64,000 bases of DNA from Sistotremastrum niveocremeum HHB9708 (taxonomy: Eukaryota > Basidiomycota > Agaricomycetes > Sistotremastrales > Sistotremastraceae): positions 124,001 to 188,000 of the forward strand of contig KV419432.1 in NCBI GenBank assembly GCA_001630475.1. Reading direction: 5' to 3'. The notes beneath the pieces are model-generated. The model had not been told where the DNA came from. It searched no databases and was given only the letters and a program-made list of their open reading frames with translations. Positions within the stretch are counted from its first letter, which is position 1. Every line of letters begins with the position of its first letter. This document shows, piece by piece, positions 21,801 through 30,778 of the stretch. Position numbers and translations under genes: made by a program.

Positions 21801-24154
21801 TCAGCGCCTTCCCATAGAATGGTACGTCTGTTCATCTCACCAACGCCACCGATCATTAGATCCATATCCTTGATCTGGGTGGCGAAGTCCTTGATATCAC
21901 GCCCGTTCTGACGCAGTTTGAACAGTTTAGCACGTGTTTCGGTCTTAAAGGTAACCGAGAAGCAACCGTTGAATAAAGCCTTCAAGAATGCTCTCAATGA
22001 CGGTGGCCTTTCAGCGGACACAACTTCTCGAGTATATATCTCGGAAGCTCGACCTGCGACCGAATTGCGCAGTTGAAGGACTTGATCCCCTCGGGGGATC
22101 TTCCCTTCTTTCATGTAAGCTGCACAGTCAAAGACGAATTTTTGAAATTTGACATAATCATTCCAGTCGCCTTTATAAACAGTTGGTAACTGCGGCTTTA
22201 CCTTCGTTCCTGAGGAACGGTGAGTTCTCCTTCGTCTACGAGCTCTCCGATCTGATCCATCGCTTTCAGATTCCGACGAGGACGAGTCATCGTCTGAAGA
22301 CGAAGAAGATCGAGACGAGCTAGATCTTGAAGATCCGGACGAGGAAGACGAACTAGATGAGGATGAGGAAGATCCAGACGAAGAACTGCTCGAGGAACTA
22401 GGTGAGCTCGAGGATTCGTCTGAAGATTCGTCGTCTGAAGAAGATGAACTATAATTCGCAGTTTCATCAGAAGAAGGATCCGAAGGGTCGGAATGCGAGC
22501 TTCCAGCGCCCGTAATCTTCTTCTGCAACCACGAGCCATCAGGTAAGTTGTCCGAGGGTCGAGAGCCATGCCTGTGTTTTGACTTCTTCGATTTTTCCCC
22601 AGACTTGTCTTTCTTCTTCGACTTCGAGGAGTCCTTTTTCGATTTAGATTTGGATTCCTTTTTCTTCTTGCGGGATCTTTCATGTGAGCGGTCTCGAGAT
22701 CTCTTCCTAGCCTTTTCAGACTTGTTTTTAGATTTCTTCGAGCGCTTTCGCTTGCGAGATCCGCTAGTAGAAGATTCAACAGTGGCCGATCTCTCACGAG
22801 ATGGCCCGGCAGGTTCTTCAGATTCCGTTGCACGGGCTTTTCCTTTGCCCTTACGGTCTGAATCGTGAGTTTCTTTGGATTTCCCTTTATCCTCTTTTTG
22901 CCTCTCACGCTTACGTTCTTTACGTTTAGCGTGTTCGAGCTTTTCCTCACGAAGTTCTTCCAGGTGAAGTCTTTCAGCTACGAGCCGGTCAACCTCCATC
23001 TGGATTCGGCGAGTTTCTTCATCGATTTCATCGGGAGTTAAAGACCTCCGATTTCTACGCCGATGCTCGCGGTGACGATCATCACTAGGACCAGCTTCAT
23101 TACTGGATCCTCGACGTCTATTGTGATGATGACCGCGACCCGGTCTTTCATCACTCTGATCATTTGCTTCTTGGTCTGTGGGTAGGTCATTGTTTCCGCA
23201 GAACAAATCGACCTGACTCCGAGTTACCGGAGTCGCCACATCAATAACTTCATTACTTGAAGCAGACTCTACTTCGCCAAGCACTTGAGGTGAAGGATGT
23301 TGATGCAACAACATTTGATACCGGCGTTCAATCCTCTCGCGTTCGGCATCGAGAAGATCACGGTAAGCGGTATCCACATTTTTGTCGAACTCCTTCTTAG
23401 GCAGTTCTTCCCATCGCTTAGGACTTGCACGAAGGACGATCGGTGACCATCCTCGGGGCATAACAGCGGAGCGATCAGAGTCTGAGTCATCACTAGATAT
23501 ATTGATAGGACTAGATGTAACTTTAGACTTCGGATCCCCATGTTCAGTCTCGGATGAAGAGGACATTCCATTATCGCGAGACCTGAATGAGCCAGTATCG
23601 AAATGACGCGGACGCGTACTAAAATTAAAAGGATACTGTGGGCGAGGGGTAGCGACTCGACGAGGGCTTTGATAGCCTCTCTCGTCTGGTGGGAGAAACT
23701 CTGGTGAGTTTTCCCGAGTTGGCATCGCTGACGATACACCAACCTCACCGAGCTCGTCTTGTAGGAGCCCGATGGAACCGCTTCCGGTAGCGGTGGCCTC
23801 GTCATTCGTTGCTACGACGGATGCCGCTGGACTTCCCGAGCCAAGGGAGTCGTTAGCGCGGCCTTGCCCTACTCCGGAGTCGTCACGGAGGGAAGGGCGA
23901 GGTGCTCTCAACGAAAGAGCACCTGGCATGGGACCGGCGGATTGGTCACCATGCGGACTGGGAGACATCGAAGCGATGGTGGTGAGAGGGGAACCATCGA
24001 CGACGACGGGAGGGGGAGTGTTGACAGTAGGATTGACAGTAGGGGAGGGGGTCCTTGCCACGTCGGCGTATGTCTTCCCAGAACGAGTAGGCATGTCGAC
24101 AGTAGAGTTTTTTGAAAAGTTTTTACCTAGGGTTTTAAAGTTAGTAGAGCTCAA
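15854..24154 (-). CDS. Gag-Pol polyprotein of the Gypsy element, single 2766-codon frame
   Basis: One uninterrupted frame. In order: a disordered, charged N-terminus of about 650 residues with Ser runs and Lys/Ser-rich nuclear-localisation-like tracts; Gag core about 655-810 (LPTVYKGDWNDYVKFQKF); CCHC knuckle C916-C929; aspartic protease with Asp1188 in ALVDSGSMADF; reverse transcriptase with YLDD at 1506-1509; RNase H with Asp1660 in VVTDASF; integrase with the HHCC finger, Asp2077 (GVDFVGPLP), Asp2141 (VSDRDS) and the Glu of HPQTDGLTERANR; chromodomain about 2373-2425 (DDWAVDKILAHR ... WLPYADVKHLEP). About 340 residues of unknown, mostly disordered sequence follow. Gag and Pol need no frameshift, so protease processing must set their ratio. 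Both the N-terminal and C-terminal extensions are unusually long for the family. Confidence 0.95.
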   Translation of the reverse strand: MSSTNFKTLGKNFSKNSTVDMPTRSGKTYADVARTPSPTVNPTVNTPPPVVVDGSPLTTIASMSPSPHGDQSAGPMPGALSLRAPRPSLRDDSGVGQGRANDSLGSGSPAASVVATNDEATATGSGSIGLLQDELGEVGVSSAMPTRENSPEFLPPDERGYQSPRRVATPRPQYPFNFSTRPRHFDTGSFRSRDNGMSSSSETEHGDPKSKVTSSPINISSDDSDSDRSAVMPRGWSPIVLRASPKRWEELPKKEFDKNVDTAYRDLLDAERERIERRYQMLLHQHPSPQVLGEVESASSNEVIDVATPVTRSQVDLFCGNNDLPTDQEANDQSDERPGRGHHHNRRRGSSNEAGPSDDRHREHRRRNRRSLTPDEIDEETRRIQMEVDRLVAERLHLEELREEKLEHAKRKERKRERQKEDKGKSKETHDSDRKGKGKARATESEEPAGPSRERSATVESSTSGSRKRKRSKKSKNKSEKARKRSRDRSHERSRKKKKESKSKSKKDSSKSKKKDKSGEKSKKSKHRHGSRPSDNLPDGSWLQKKITGAGSSHSDPSDPSSDETANYSSSSSDDESSDESSSSPSSSSSSSSGSSSSSSSSSSSSGSSRSSSSRSSSSSDDDSSSSESESDGSDRRARRRRRTHRSSGTKVKPQLPTVYKGDWNDYVKFQKFVFDCAAYMKEGKIPRGDQVLQLRNSVAGRASEIYTREVVSAERPPSLRAFLKALFNGCFSVTFKTETRAKLFKLRQNGRDIKDFATQIKDMDLMIGGVGEMNRRTILWEGAENYIRREWQAKGYDPDTHTFKKLLEYAERMERVQKSARSSNDRTRPNNNNRDRDSENKRSDRSERSKKRSKDRSRRWQRPNNTRETQQSSSSNQARDNRNGRDSRRSNQNNRSNRTELAPAELERRRANNLCFKCGEGGHLSKDCPTRNSTRAPFRSNAVTISTIQELEDDAEAAELNVMMVGLGDSGSEISDQPSEEDWRAWGLWEDENDEPSQNNEDDNLSYASDGPPDLQEMSDSSADSAEYSSGIDDLFWNEGDEEMLEDDSDEETESRYVPRFESHFAPNLESDLNQYSSDEESAVVTTRCRTRYVRPRSYRATVEDYVSDDNGSDRSEITVYESGSDSDNESSSEPMLAESYGVRLEIEPNYKLTRTAARRKDFVRMTPKALTIEVRANGKKVRALVDSGSMADFMSSTLAEQLNVPRVPLEKPINVQLASKGSRTTINYSTMIDFKYLEIDEKRHFDIMNVEGYDLILGTPFLYQHMVLMGINPPQLSIGSIQSVPITEGVGVVKISSKAADILDEALESLRQELREYAKDICKDAVDTDLPPLRKINHTIPIKDPNKVYNWRASKCPESMQKLWQEKRDGYLKSGRWEFKSVPNAVPMLILREVKKDGSIKLRTVVDCRDRNANTTKMSSPLPDIEQILYKVSRYKYRSMLDGKDAYEQIRIDPKDVQYTAFTTPNGTMISNVLQQGDCNGSATYQSLMNHIFGPYIGVFLYVYLDDIIIFSETAEDHVKHVKIVIDILRKNKLYLSEKKMKLFVKLLNILGHIVDDRGIRMDPAKVDRIENWKTPKTKQALMEFLGAVGYLAPSVTAIRIPMGHLSSLTGSNATWIWGHTEQRSFDAIKKILGEHRNRTRQPLDYSEGADPILVVTDASFTGVGGIILQGKDLKSGRVAWMWSGKMTHTQQHYPVHEQELLAQVEVLKRARHLLHGVKFKMLTDHKGLIHLMKQPRLSPRQVRMLEVLNEFDFEIEYIPGETNILADALSRMYAADTDETIRAKSEVLDEYEDDENLTRVLQARSTIPVLTGDEVRARIDPERPGFVTPEHSREKVVVPAEGERPMNDQVPRLDQEGVGTTKNKNSASKPDFSKIKRVILRVEDPKAAIPPSPQREIIDQAPAETSADQVPIAQTADEQILVGTAPRITELIAMGNPEIQLPGCLKGTYIRDPFFRPIIEKPEDFKSYELVDGLLFLKDSGRRTLCIPDVKVSNQSVREIIISHAHSILAHLGAKKTLYYLHDNVWWKSLKSDIEAYCKSCPTCSTTKAKNHQPYGKLRPLPVPSRPWETIGVDFVGPLPESRNRVGSFDMITVIIDHLTSMVHLAPSKQTYKAKEIAELMFEEVYRHHGLPENIVSDRDSYFTSTFWDRLHILMGTKLKMSSAYHPQTDGLTERANRTIVQMLRSCVSPNQKDWALRLPMIEFAINSAISETTGYAPFFLNHGQMPRSFHFNGISEYPGVRVFVQRIKDALISAHDAILAARVKSTVQANKHRKIAPFVPGDLVYLSTENLKLPKNKARKLAPKFIGPIKVLSRYNDVSFKLDLPSVLKQRGVHDVFHASLLRIHYPNDDRRFPGRAPEQIISAFGEHSDDWAVDKILAHRGKGTEAEFEVLYKTGDKTWLPYADVKHLEPFSAYLDLQGSSTVSGLKAPEKIAPSSTVNNSENLQVARAYVSLIFSDEESDEERLKDSDFYSGPSSPFLSIASTSMSTEVTVPTPSADVNFVVRRPLDVVLNQLDAGATGAPNAVTAPADPFVAPAIHEATNAIGNLNIEPAAEPMAVDPAINPPVPAIPVGNPTAASGATAPQVPRIEITLNSDTSSDTDSVVYSEVDRLIHQAANATPPQVFYDRANPNIGALIPSPVMLSNNSLEMRLIEKMETDITPENAYRVMGQNNAIRTQLEMIARIKKTEAEERLALAHAFAKAPVSHSTVVHSQPVGVPITSSSRRARNRANRAANRGIRIAAAERSAHHYHARRRRDYSRD

Positions 24155-24290
24155 AGGAAAAGAAGAAGAGAAAAGGTTTTGGTGCTTAGCGGTGTCCAGT
24201 CTTCAAGGGGGCGCCTCCCAAGTTGACAGTAGCCGCGAGGTATAGAGAGAGTAAGAGAGAAAGCTAGTCGAGCGTCGACAGTTCAAAATA

Positions 24291-24527
24291 TGTCGGAATC
24301 CGGAGGGATACACGACACGATAGCTAGATAGGATTCTTTCGCTGTAGTCACTCAAATGCACGGAACTGGTCTAATGCACTCGATTAACGTAGGTAGAAAG
24401 CCTCGAAGGGCATACAACGAGATACAGACAGTATATATATGACTACGGATAAACTGAGAAAAGAGAGTCCGAGAATACAGCAGTTATGCCGGGGATAAAG
24501 CATCGGCCGAAGCCTACAGATGTTACA
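24291..24527 (-). repeat. LTR, 5' in element orientation (promoter LTR)
   Basis: 237 bp, reads the same as the copy at 15425..15661 and is flanked on the right by the target duplication gacgc. It should drive transcription leftwards. The leader 24155..24290 between it and the gag start is noncoding and pyrimidine-rich on the minus strand. Confidence 0.95.
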
Positions 24528-24644
24528 GACGCGTCCTTTGTACGACATCCACCACTCATCCACCCTCTACACCTGCGAGACATCCTCCAGATCCAACCTT
24601 CCCATCGCAATCTAAGCCTGCTTCTCCAACCCTAGGAATGCGTA

Positions 24645-26370
24645 ATGGCCCGCGTTCACCTGCCTAACCTTCCAGCAGAGCTCATCGTCATAATCTTGGT
24701 TGGACTGGATGTACAAGATCTTCACAGCGTCAGCCAGGCTCGTACCCGTTTTTACTCCTTGGAAATTTCGTAGAAATTGAGACGCCAATTTAGAGTTGTG
24801 GACGATTGCGTGGGCTTTTATTGGAAAATAGGGGAATCTGGGCGAAGGCCCCATGCGTGCATCTGCTCCCGCTTCCCGCAGGAGAGACTATCCATACTAT
24901 TCCTCTTGAACTTATTCCTCGACTTGCTGCTCGTGCTGTCGACATCCAGAGAGCATGGGACAACCCATCCGGACCATCTGAGCCCAAATCATGTCACATC
25001 GTCGACTCCGTTGCTCTTTACGACACTTTTGATCTGGATGGGACTGCAGGGCATTTTGAGTTGCTCTGCATTCTGCCGGGAAGCGATTGGATAATCATCA
25101 AGATTGGGGATGCCACATATGACGGTCTGGCACAGATCCTAGTCTATAGCATCGAGACTGGCATCTATGCACCCATTTGCCACGGAGCGCCGGCGAGCCA
25201 CGCTCCTTGTCAAGCCATAACTATCATTGAGAAGGACATATTGTTTGCTTGCACGCTCTGGAGCCGCGAAAATGGGGCTCACCAAATGTGAGTCACGCTC
25301 ATTCCTCCTTTCTCTCTGTATATAGGCTGACCGTTTGATTCAACAGCTTCCTAACAGTATTCCGTCTCTCCCTGGATCACGATACTTCTCCTTCCTTCCA
25401 TATGTTGTGGCAGAAGGAACTCGAATCTTCACATCCTATCACCCAAATAGTCTGGTCTGGTAACTTGCTATTCTGCCAGGTCGGGAAGGTTAATAACAGC
25501 TTTCATCTCATCGATTGGCAGCGCGATTGCGGACTGCATTTTCCCACAGAAGCTGGCCATTCGGTACGGAACACCTTGTCTCACTGTACAAGTATGTTTA
25601 AAATCTACATACTGACGACAGCGCAGGACCCGAGATCCTTACAAGCCCATCCCTTCCTTCCTCTCATCATTTATCGCTGCGGGAATCCCTTTGGCGCGCA
25701 AAAGAAGGTCCACAGAGTGGTGGCATTAGAATTACCCACCACCTTGCCAGCTATGAAGGCTAATGCTCCATGGCTCAAGGCGAGCCTGGAAGAGACTTCT
25801 CTGGAGTCGGTAGCCAAAACCTCTTCATGGAGTATCAGCCAAAAACGGGACCCGAAAATGACGCATAACTTTTTCGGTCCCGTCACCAACATGCCATCCG
25901 ATCGGCATGATGGGATTGCCTTCTGCAACCTCGTCGAGTCTTACCGTTCCACTCCTCCCAAAGTCGTTGTTAAGCGCCTTTACTGGAATAACGAGAAACA
26001 CTCGTTGGAGTTAGTATTCGATAAGGGACCTCGGGAGGAATACCCAACGCCCGTGCATTTGCGCCTCTCGAATCGTCTCTTTTCGACGAAAGATGAGCAT
26101 GGAAGCCTCGTCGCGTATCAGTCAGAGGAGAACCTATTCCTCCTCTTGCAATTCGGATCTTTCAATGATCCCTCAGGTTTCCGATTTGCTCGAGTTCAGG
26201 CTCCTCCATTGCCCAGACATTCAGCCTCTCCGAAAGGTCACGGGCACGATCGCAGATTCAAGATGGTTGATTTCACGAATGGAAGATTGTACTATGAGAC
26301 ATGGCTGGATGTAACAGATGCTGATGGAGAGAAATCTTCTTGTAAAACTATTGCGTGTATCCAGTACTAG
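24645..26370 (+). CDS. F-box protein, tandem copy 1
   Basis: Likely substrate adaptor of an SCF ubiquitin ligase. Exons 24645..24737, 24794..25287, 25347..25563 and 25627..26370 give 515 residues. The N-terminus is a short F-box (LPNLPAELIVIILVGLDVQDLHSVSQ). The rest is a beta-rich-looking region of the kind seen in Agaricomycete F-box expansions, with LLPLPAGE, LAARAVDIQRAWD and the C-terminal RTIACIQY-like end (here CKTIACIQY). The first intron starts GC (gctcgt) instead of GT; alignment with copy 3 fixes this boundary, and the frame closes only with it. Nearest paralogue is copy 2, 200 bp downstream. Its promoter region lies immediately beside the retrotransposon LTR. Confidence 0.82.
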
Positions 26371-26566
26371 GCGTTCATACTCATTCTTCCTTCACGCGAA
26401 TGTCATTTCATATGTCGCGGCATATCCGAGTCGAGCATTTGTCGATGCCGCGGTCGCGTTTATCCAGAGCGCTCACCAGTTACCTCGTTCTGCATCACTT
26501 TTCCCAAGATACGATGCTCACATTCTGATCTGAACCAAACCCAAGCCCGTCATCGTCAACGGACTC

Positions 26567-28268
26567 ATGAACATGGCTCATCTGTCGAGCCTACCAGTCG
26601 AACTCATCATCAAAATCTTGGTCGGACTGGACCTGCGAGATCTTCACAACGTCAGCCAGGCTCGTACCCGCTTTTACTTCTTGAAAAATTGTGGAAAAAT
26701 TGAGACCCCAATCTAGAGCTGTGGGCGATTGCGTGCGGTCCTGTTGGAAACTCGAGGGATCTGGGTGAAGGCTCCTGGCGTACATCTGCTCCCGCTCCCT
26801 GCAGGAGAAACTATACATACCACCCCACTCGCGCAATGTCCTCGGCTTGCTGCTCGTGTTATCGACATCCAGAGAGCATGGGACGATGCCTCCACACCCT
26901 CTGAGCCTAAATCATGTCACATCGTCGACGTCGTCGCACTCTATAACGCCTGTGGTCTGGATGCGACTGCAGGCCAACTCGACTTGATCTGCATCGTGCC
27001 CGGAAACAATTGGATAATTCTAAAAATTGGGGACGACTCCGATGACACTCCAGAACAGATCATATTGTACAACACCAAAACTGGCACTTCTACGCCCATA
27101 TGCCTTGGAGCGCCCACCAACTACCTCGCTTCTCATGACATAACTACCATCGAGCAGGACGTGTTCTTTGCTTGCACGCGCTGGAGCTACGAGAATGGGA
27201 CTCACCGGATGTTAGTCATATTCCTTTTACTCTGTACACAGGCTGACCGTTCTTTTCACCAGCTTCCTATCAGTATTCCGTCTCGCCCTAGATCACGACG
27301 CTTCTCCTTCCGTCCATATATTGTGGCAGAAAGAACTCGAATCGTCTCATTATATCACTAAGATCGTCTGGTTTGGTAGCCTGCTATTCTGTCAAGTTGG
27401 GATGGCGGATACCAGCTTTCATCTCATCGATTGGCAACGCAACTGCGGACTTCATTTTCCTCCACCAGATGGTCATCGGGTACGGAACATCGTGTGTCCT
27501 ATTGGTAATTCACTTCTGATGACGCCGCAGGGTCCGAGATCCCTACAAGCTCATCCTTTCCTTCCTTTCATCATCTATCGTTGCGGAAGTCCCTACAACA
27601 CCCAAGGGGAGGTTCAGAGACTGATAGCGTTGGAATTGCCAACCACTTTGCCGCCCATGAAGCTTGACTCTCCGTGGCTCAAGGCGAGCTTGGAAGAGAC
27701 ATCGCTAGATTCTGTGGCGAAAATCTCTTCATGCGGTATCAATCCAAAACGCCCCCCGCAAATGATGCATACGTTCTTCAGTCCCGTCACCAACATTCCA
27801 TCCGATCGGCATGATGGAGTTCCTACCTGCAACCTCGTCGAGTCTTATCCTTCTACGCCTCCCAAAATCGTTATCAAGCGTTTTTACTGGAAGGACGCGA
27901 AACTCTCTTTGCAGATGAGAGATGATGATGGAGAATTTGAGTCATATGTCACGCGAGTGGGATTGCGCCGGTCTCTCCCTTCGACGAAAGCTGAACACGG
28001 GAGCCTCGTCGCGTATCTTCCGGAAGAGAACCTATTCGTCATCTTGCAATTCGGATCCCTCAGCGATCCCTCAGGTTTCCGACTTGCTAGGGTTCAGGCT
28101 CCTCCTTTGCCCAAACATTCACCATCTCCGGCAGGACTTGCGCCCGATCTCAGATTCAAGATGGTGGATTTCATGAATGGAAAATTGTACTATGAGACAT
28201 GGCTGGATGTATTAAATGCTGATGGGGAGAAATCTTCTTGTAGAACTATTGCGTGCATCCAGTACTAG
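26567..28268 (+). CDS. F-box protein, tandem copy 2
   Basis: Exons 26567..26659, 26717..27210, 27263..27479 and 27531..28268 give 513 residues. Same architecture as copy 1: F-box (SLPVELIIKILVGLDLRDLHNVSQ), then SCGRLRAVLLETRGIW, LLPLPAGE, LAARVIDIQRAWD and final ACIQY. Exons 2 and 3 have exactly the same lengths as in copy 1 (494 and 217 nt). The first intron again has a GC donor. A second Met two codons downstream could also serve as start. The close similarity indicates recent tandem duplication. Confidence 0.82.
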
Positions 28269-28490
28269 ACTTTCTACTGATCATTCCTTCGCGCCATTGT
28301 CCTGTCACTAGCAACTCAATTTTTCCAAGGATTTCTTTTTGCTCTGAGCAGCTGGATAACAAGCACAAATTATATCCTCTTAGACTAAAACCGCGACCAG
28401 CGCCAACTGAACGTACTGAACTTTTGGACACCTTTCCCTACGAAATAACCGTATCACGAGATACTCAGATCTTCGTTCTGACTTTTCGAG

Positions 28491-30178
28491 ATGGATTTAT
28501 ATGGACTCCCGACAGAGTTGGTAGTACGTATCCTGGAAGGATTGGGCTTGAAAGATCTACACAGCGTCGCTCAGGTCTGGAGCACTCCATCCGTAGTACT
28601 CGAATCAAACTGATCTCTTGTTTCTTTCCAGAGTTCCAGCTATTTACGAACTGTCGTCACCAGTGCGAGGTCTATCTGGCAACACGCACCCGACATCCAC
28701 CTACTTCCGCTGCCCACTGATACCACCGCGCGGACGCTCCCACTGTCTCTCTTTCCACAACTTGCCGCGCGGGCGGTCAGCTTGGACAAAGCATGGGACT
28801 GTTCCTCTGGACCGTGTTCGCCAAAGTCTTACACTGTCGTCGATGGCTCCTCATTGGCAGCCCTATATCCAGGACTTAGGGCTCGTGATCCCATTGCTTT
28901 GGCTTACATTATCCCTGGAAATGAATGGATCGTCGTCCGAGTTGGTAGCAGACTACACGAACGCCATAATCGCCTGATCCTCTATAACATCCGAAACACA
29001 AAAAGCGCTGCTATATGTTGGGTATCGACTGTGCCGCCCAGCCGATGCTACGATGTATCCACCGATGATAATGGAATACTGTTCGCTTGCACCAGCACTG
29101 AATCCGAAAATAGTGAGACTGTGTCAGCGTCTCCTTAATCATCCTTTCGGAGATCCCTGAACTGACTGCGCTAAACATAGTCATCTGACTGTCTTTCGGT
29201 TTTCCCTCGATCCTGAGAGCGCTTCTCGTGTTCACTGTGTCTGGCAAAGAAGGACAGAGCCTGATTATCACATCACAAGATTGCTGTGGGCCCGCAGTTT
29301 ACTGTTTTGTCGAGTACGAGTGGATGAGTTTGGCTTCTGTCTCGTGGACTGGAAGTCTAATCGAGGCGCGTTATTCGGCTTCGACCCTCTCAGTCTACTT
29401 GGAAAACCGGATCCCGTACGTTCAAGTTCTTTTGATCCAGTAGTCGCTAAATCTTCCGAAGAGCCCGTCATTCCCCCAGATGCACCCTTTCCTCCCTTTT
29501 TTGATATTTCGACGCCATACGATATCTCCTTCCGGCCCAATCGCTAACGAAATAGTTGGCTTGGAGCTTCCTACAGACCTCCCACAGATGAACCACGATT
29601 CGCATCTTCTCATTCATAGTCTTGAGAGGTTCTATCTCTCCTCGCCGAATCTATCTTCGCAGACCGTATCGTGCGCCATCCAATACACAACGAGGCTTTC
29701 ATTGACCTACATATACGTATCTTCCAAACCATGGGCGACTCCTTTTCTCGGACCGGCCTTCTGCAACGTTGTCCAAGTCTCGGACACATTGGACAATAGT
29801 GATCGGACCGTTGCCATTTCGCGACTTTATTTACAGGATCAATACCTTACCTCCGCCGCGCCGCCACTGGAGTCCTTTGTTTTGCAAGATCCTCTACATT
29901 GTTCCTACCCTCCAAATAGGTTGGAACACGGGAGCTTAATCCGGTTTCAAAATCAGGGGCGGCTATTTACCTTTCTACAATCCGAGTCTCTGCATGAGAA
30001 AGATCAATTCCAAGTTGTCAAAGTTCAAATTCCCTCGGTTTGCAATGGACCATCGTCAGTGGACGGTGGGTTTAGGATGCTTGACTCGACGTATAAAACA
30101 CTGTATTTTGAGATGCAGGCCCGGCCAGACGAAGGCCCAGCACACTGGTATAGAACTATCTGTTGTGTCCAGTTCTAG
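28491..30178 (+). CDS. F-box protein, tandem copy 3 (diverged)
   Basis: Exons 28491..28574, 28632..29122, 29181..29415 and 29480..30178 give 502 residues. F-box YGLPTELVVRILEGLGLKDLHSVAQ, then LLPLPTDTTARTLPLSLF, LAARAVSLDKAWD and C-terminal CCVQF. Same exon layout as copies 1 and 2, but protein identity is clearly lower and the first intron has a normal GT donor. It is therefore the older member of the trio, and the copy that shows where the GC introns of the others begin. The donor of the second intron (gtcagc, at 29123) is weak and inferred from alignment. Confidence 0.75.
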
Positions 30179-30250
30179 CTCGCGAAACTGTATATGCCAC
30201 TGTTCTCTTCTGATGTGAGATGATATTAATAAATAATTGGCAGCTTCTAG

Positions 30251-30567
30251 GTGATATTGACCACCTGGCAGAGCTTCTTGGAAATAGCGAAAGCGCCGTC
30301 ATGAGTAGTGAATGAACATCTGGGTCTTCTATCGACGGGGGCAGCATTCAGTGCGCCGTGAATTAAGCTAGCATCAAGGTCTACATGCGTCAACTTGAAG
30401 AGGACTGCATATAGCCATATTGAGGGGCGTCGGATGGGCATTTCTAGTTCAGACCTCACGTAACGATCGACAGGGTCTCAGCGAGGAGGCCGCTTCGCCA
30501 TCGTGCGCTTTGCGTCAATGATGCCATTGCAACGCTTTCCAGAGCAATCAAGGACATTTTCACATGA
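30251..30567 (+). pseudogene. Relic 3' exons of a short DUF6535 gene (unit 0)
   Basis: Directly behind F-box copy 3. The segment corresponds to the last two exons of the short DUF6535 unit that follows: an exon beginning after cttctag with HLAELLGNS-like coding, an intron near 30388..30482, then GLSEEAAS, and a final DAIATL...DIF ending at a TGA (30565..30567). Compared with unit 1 it has a one-base length change before the DAIAT segment, which shifts frame, and the earlier exons are missing. It is the stump of a third tandem unit. Confidence 0.5.
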
Positions 30568-30778
30568 GCAGGTAAGTAGTCAATATGACCCTGAGCCCGA
30601 ACCTTATTCTTTACTAGGCTATAATTCTTGAAATTTGCAAAGGTGAAAGGAGGCCGCGTTGATTGGGCCTTGCTCTGACACTATCTCCCCTTCGTAGCGG
30701 GTTTCCCTAAGTACTAGGCTCGGGAATGGCTGCACCAGGCCTGTGTTTCTCCGTCTCTGTTCCTTCATTCGCACCGGC

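Larger units (their letters stand above)
15425..24527 (-). mobile_element. Complete Ty3/Gypsy chromovirus-like LTR retrotransposon
   Basis: 9103-bp element bounded by two 237-bp LTRs that begin TG and end CA. Direct comparison of the two LTRs showed no difference. The 5-bp duplication gacgc flanks both sides (15420..15424 and 24528..24532). The element is transcribed on the minus strand, so its 5' LTR is at the right. One open frame encodes Gag, protease, reverse transcriptase, RNase H, integrase and a chromodomain. A purine-rich stretch (gagaggg on the minus strand, near 15666-15672) beside the 3' LTR may be the polypurine tract. The sequence after the 5' LTR does not start with the usual TGG of a tRNA primer site, so the priming mechanism is open. 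Identical LTRs, intact frame and clean target duplication point to a very recent, possibly still mobile, insertion. Confidence 0.95.
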
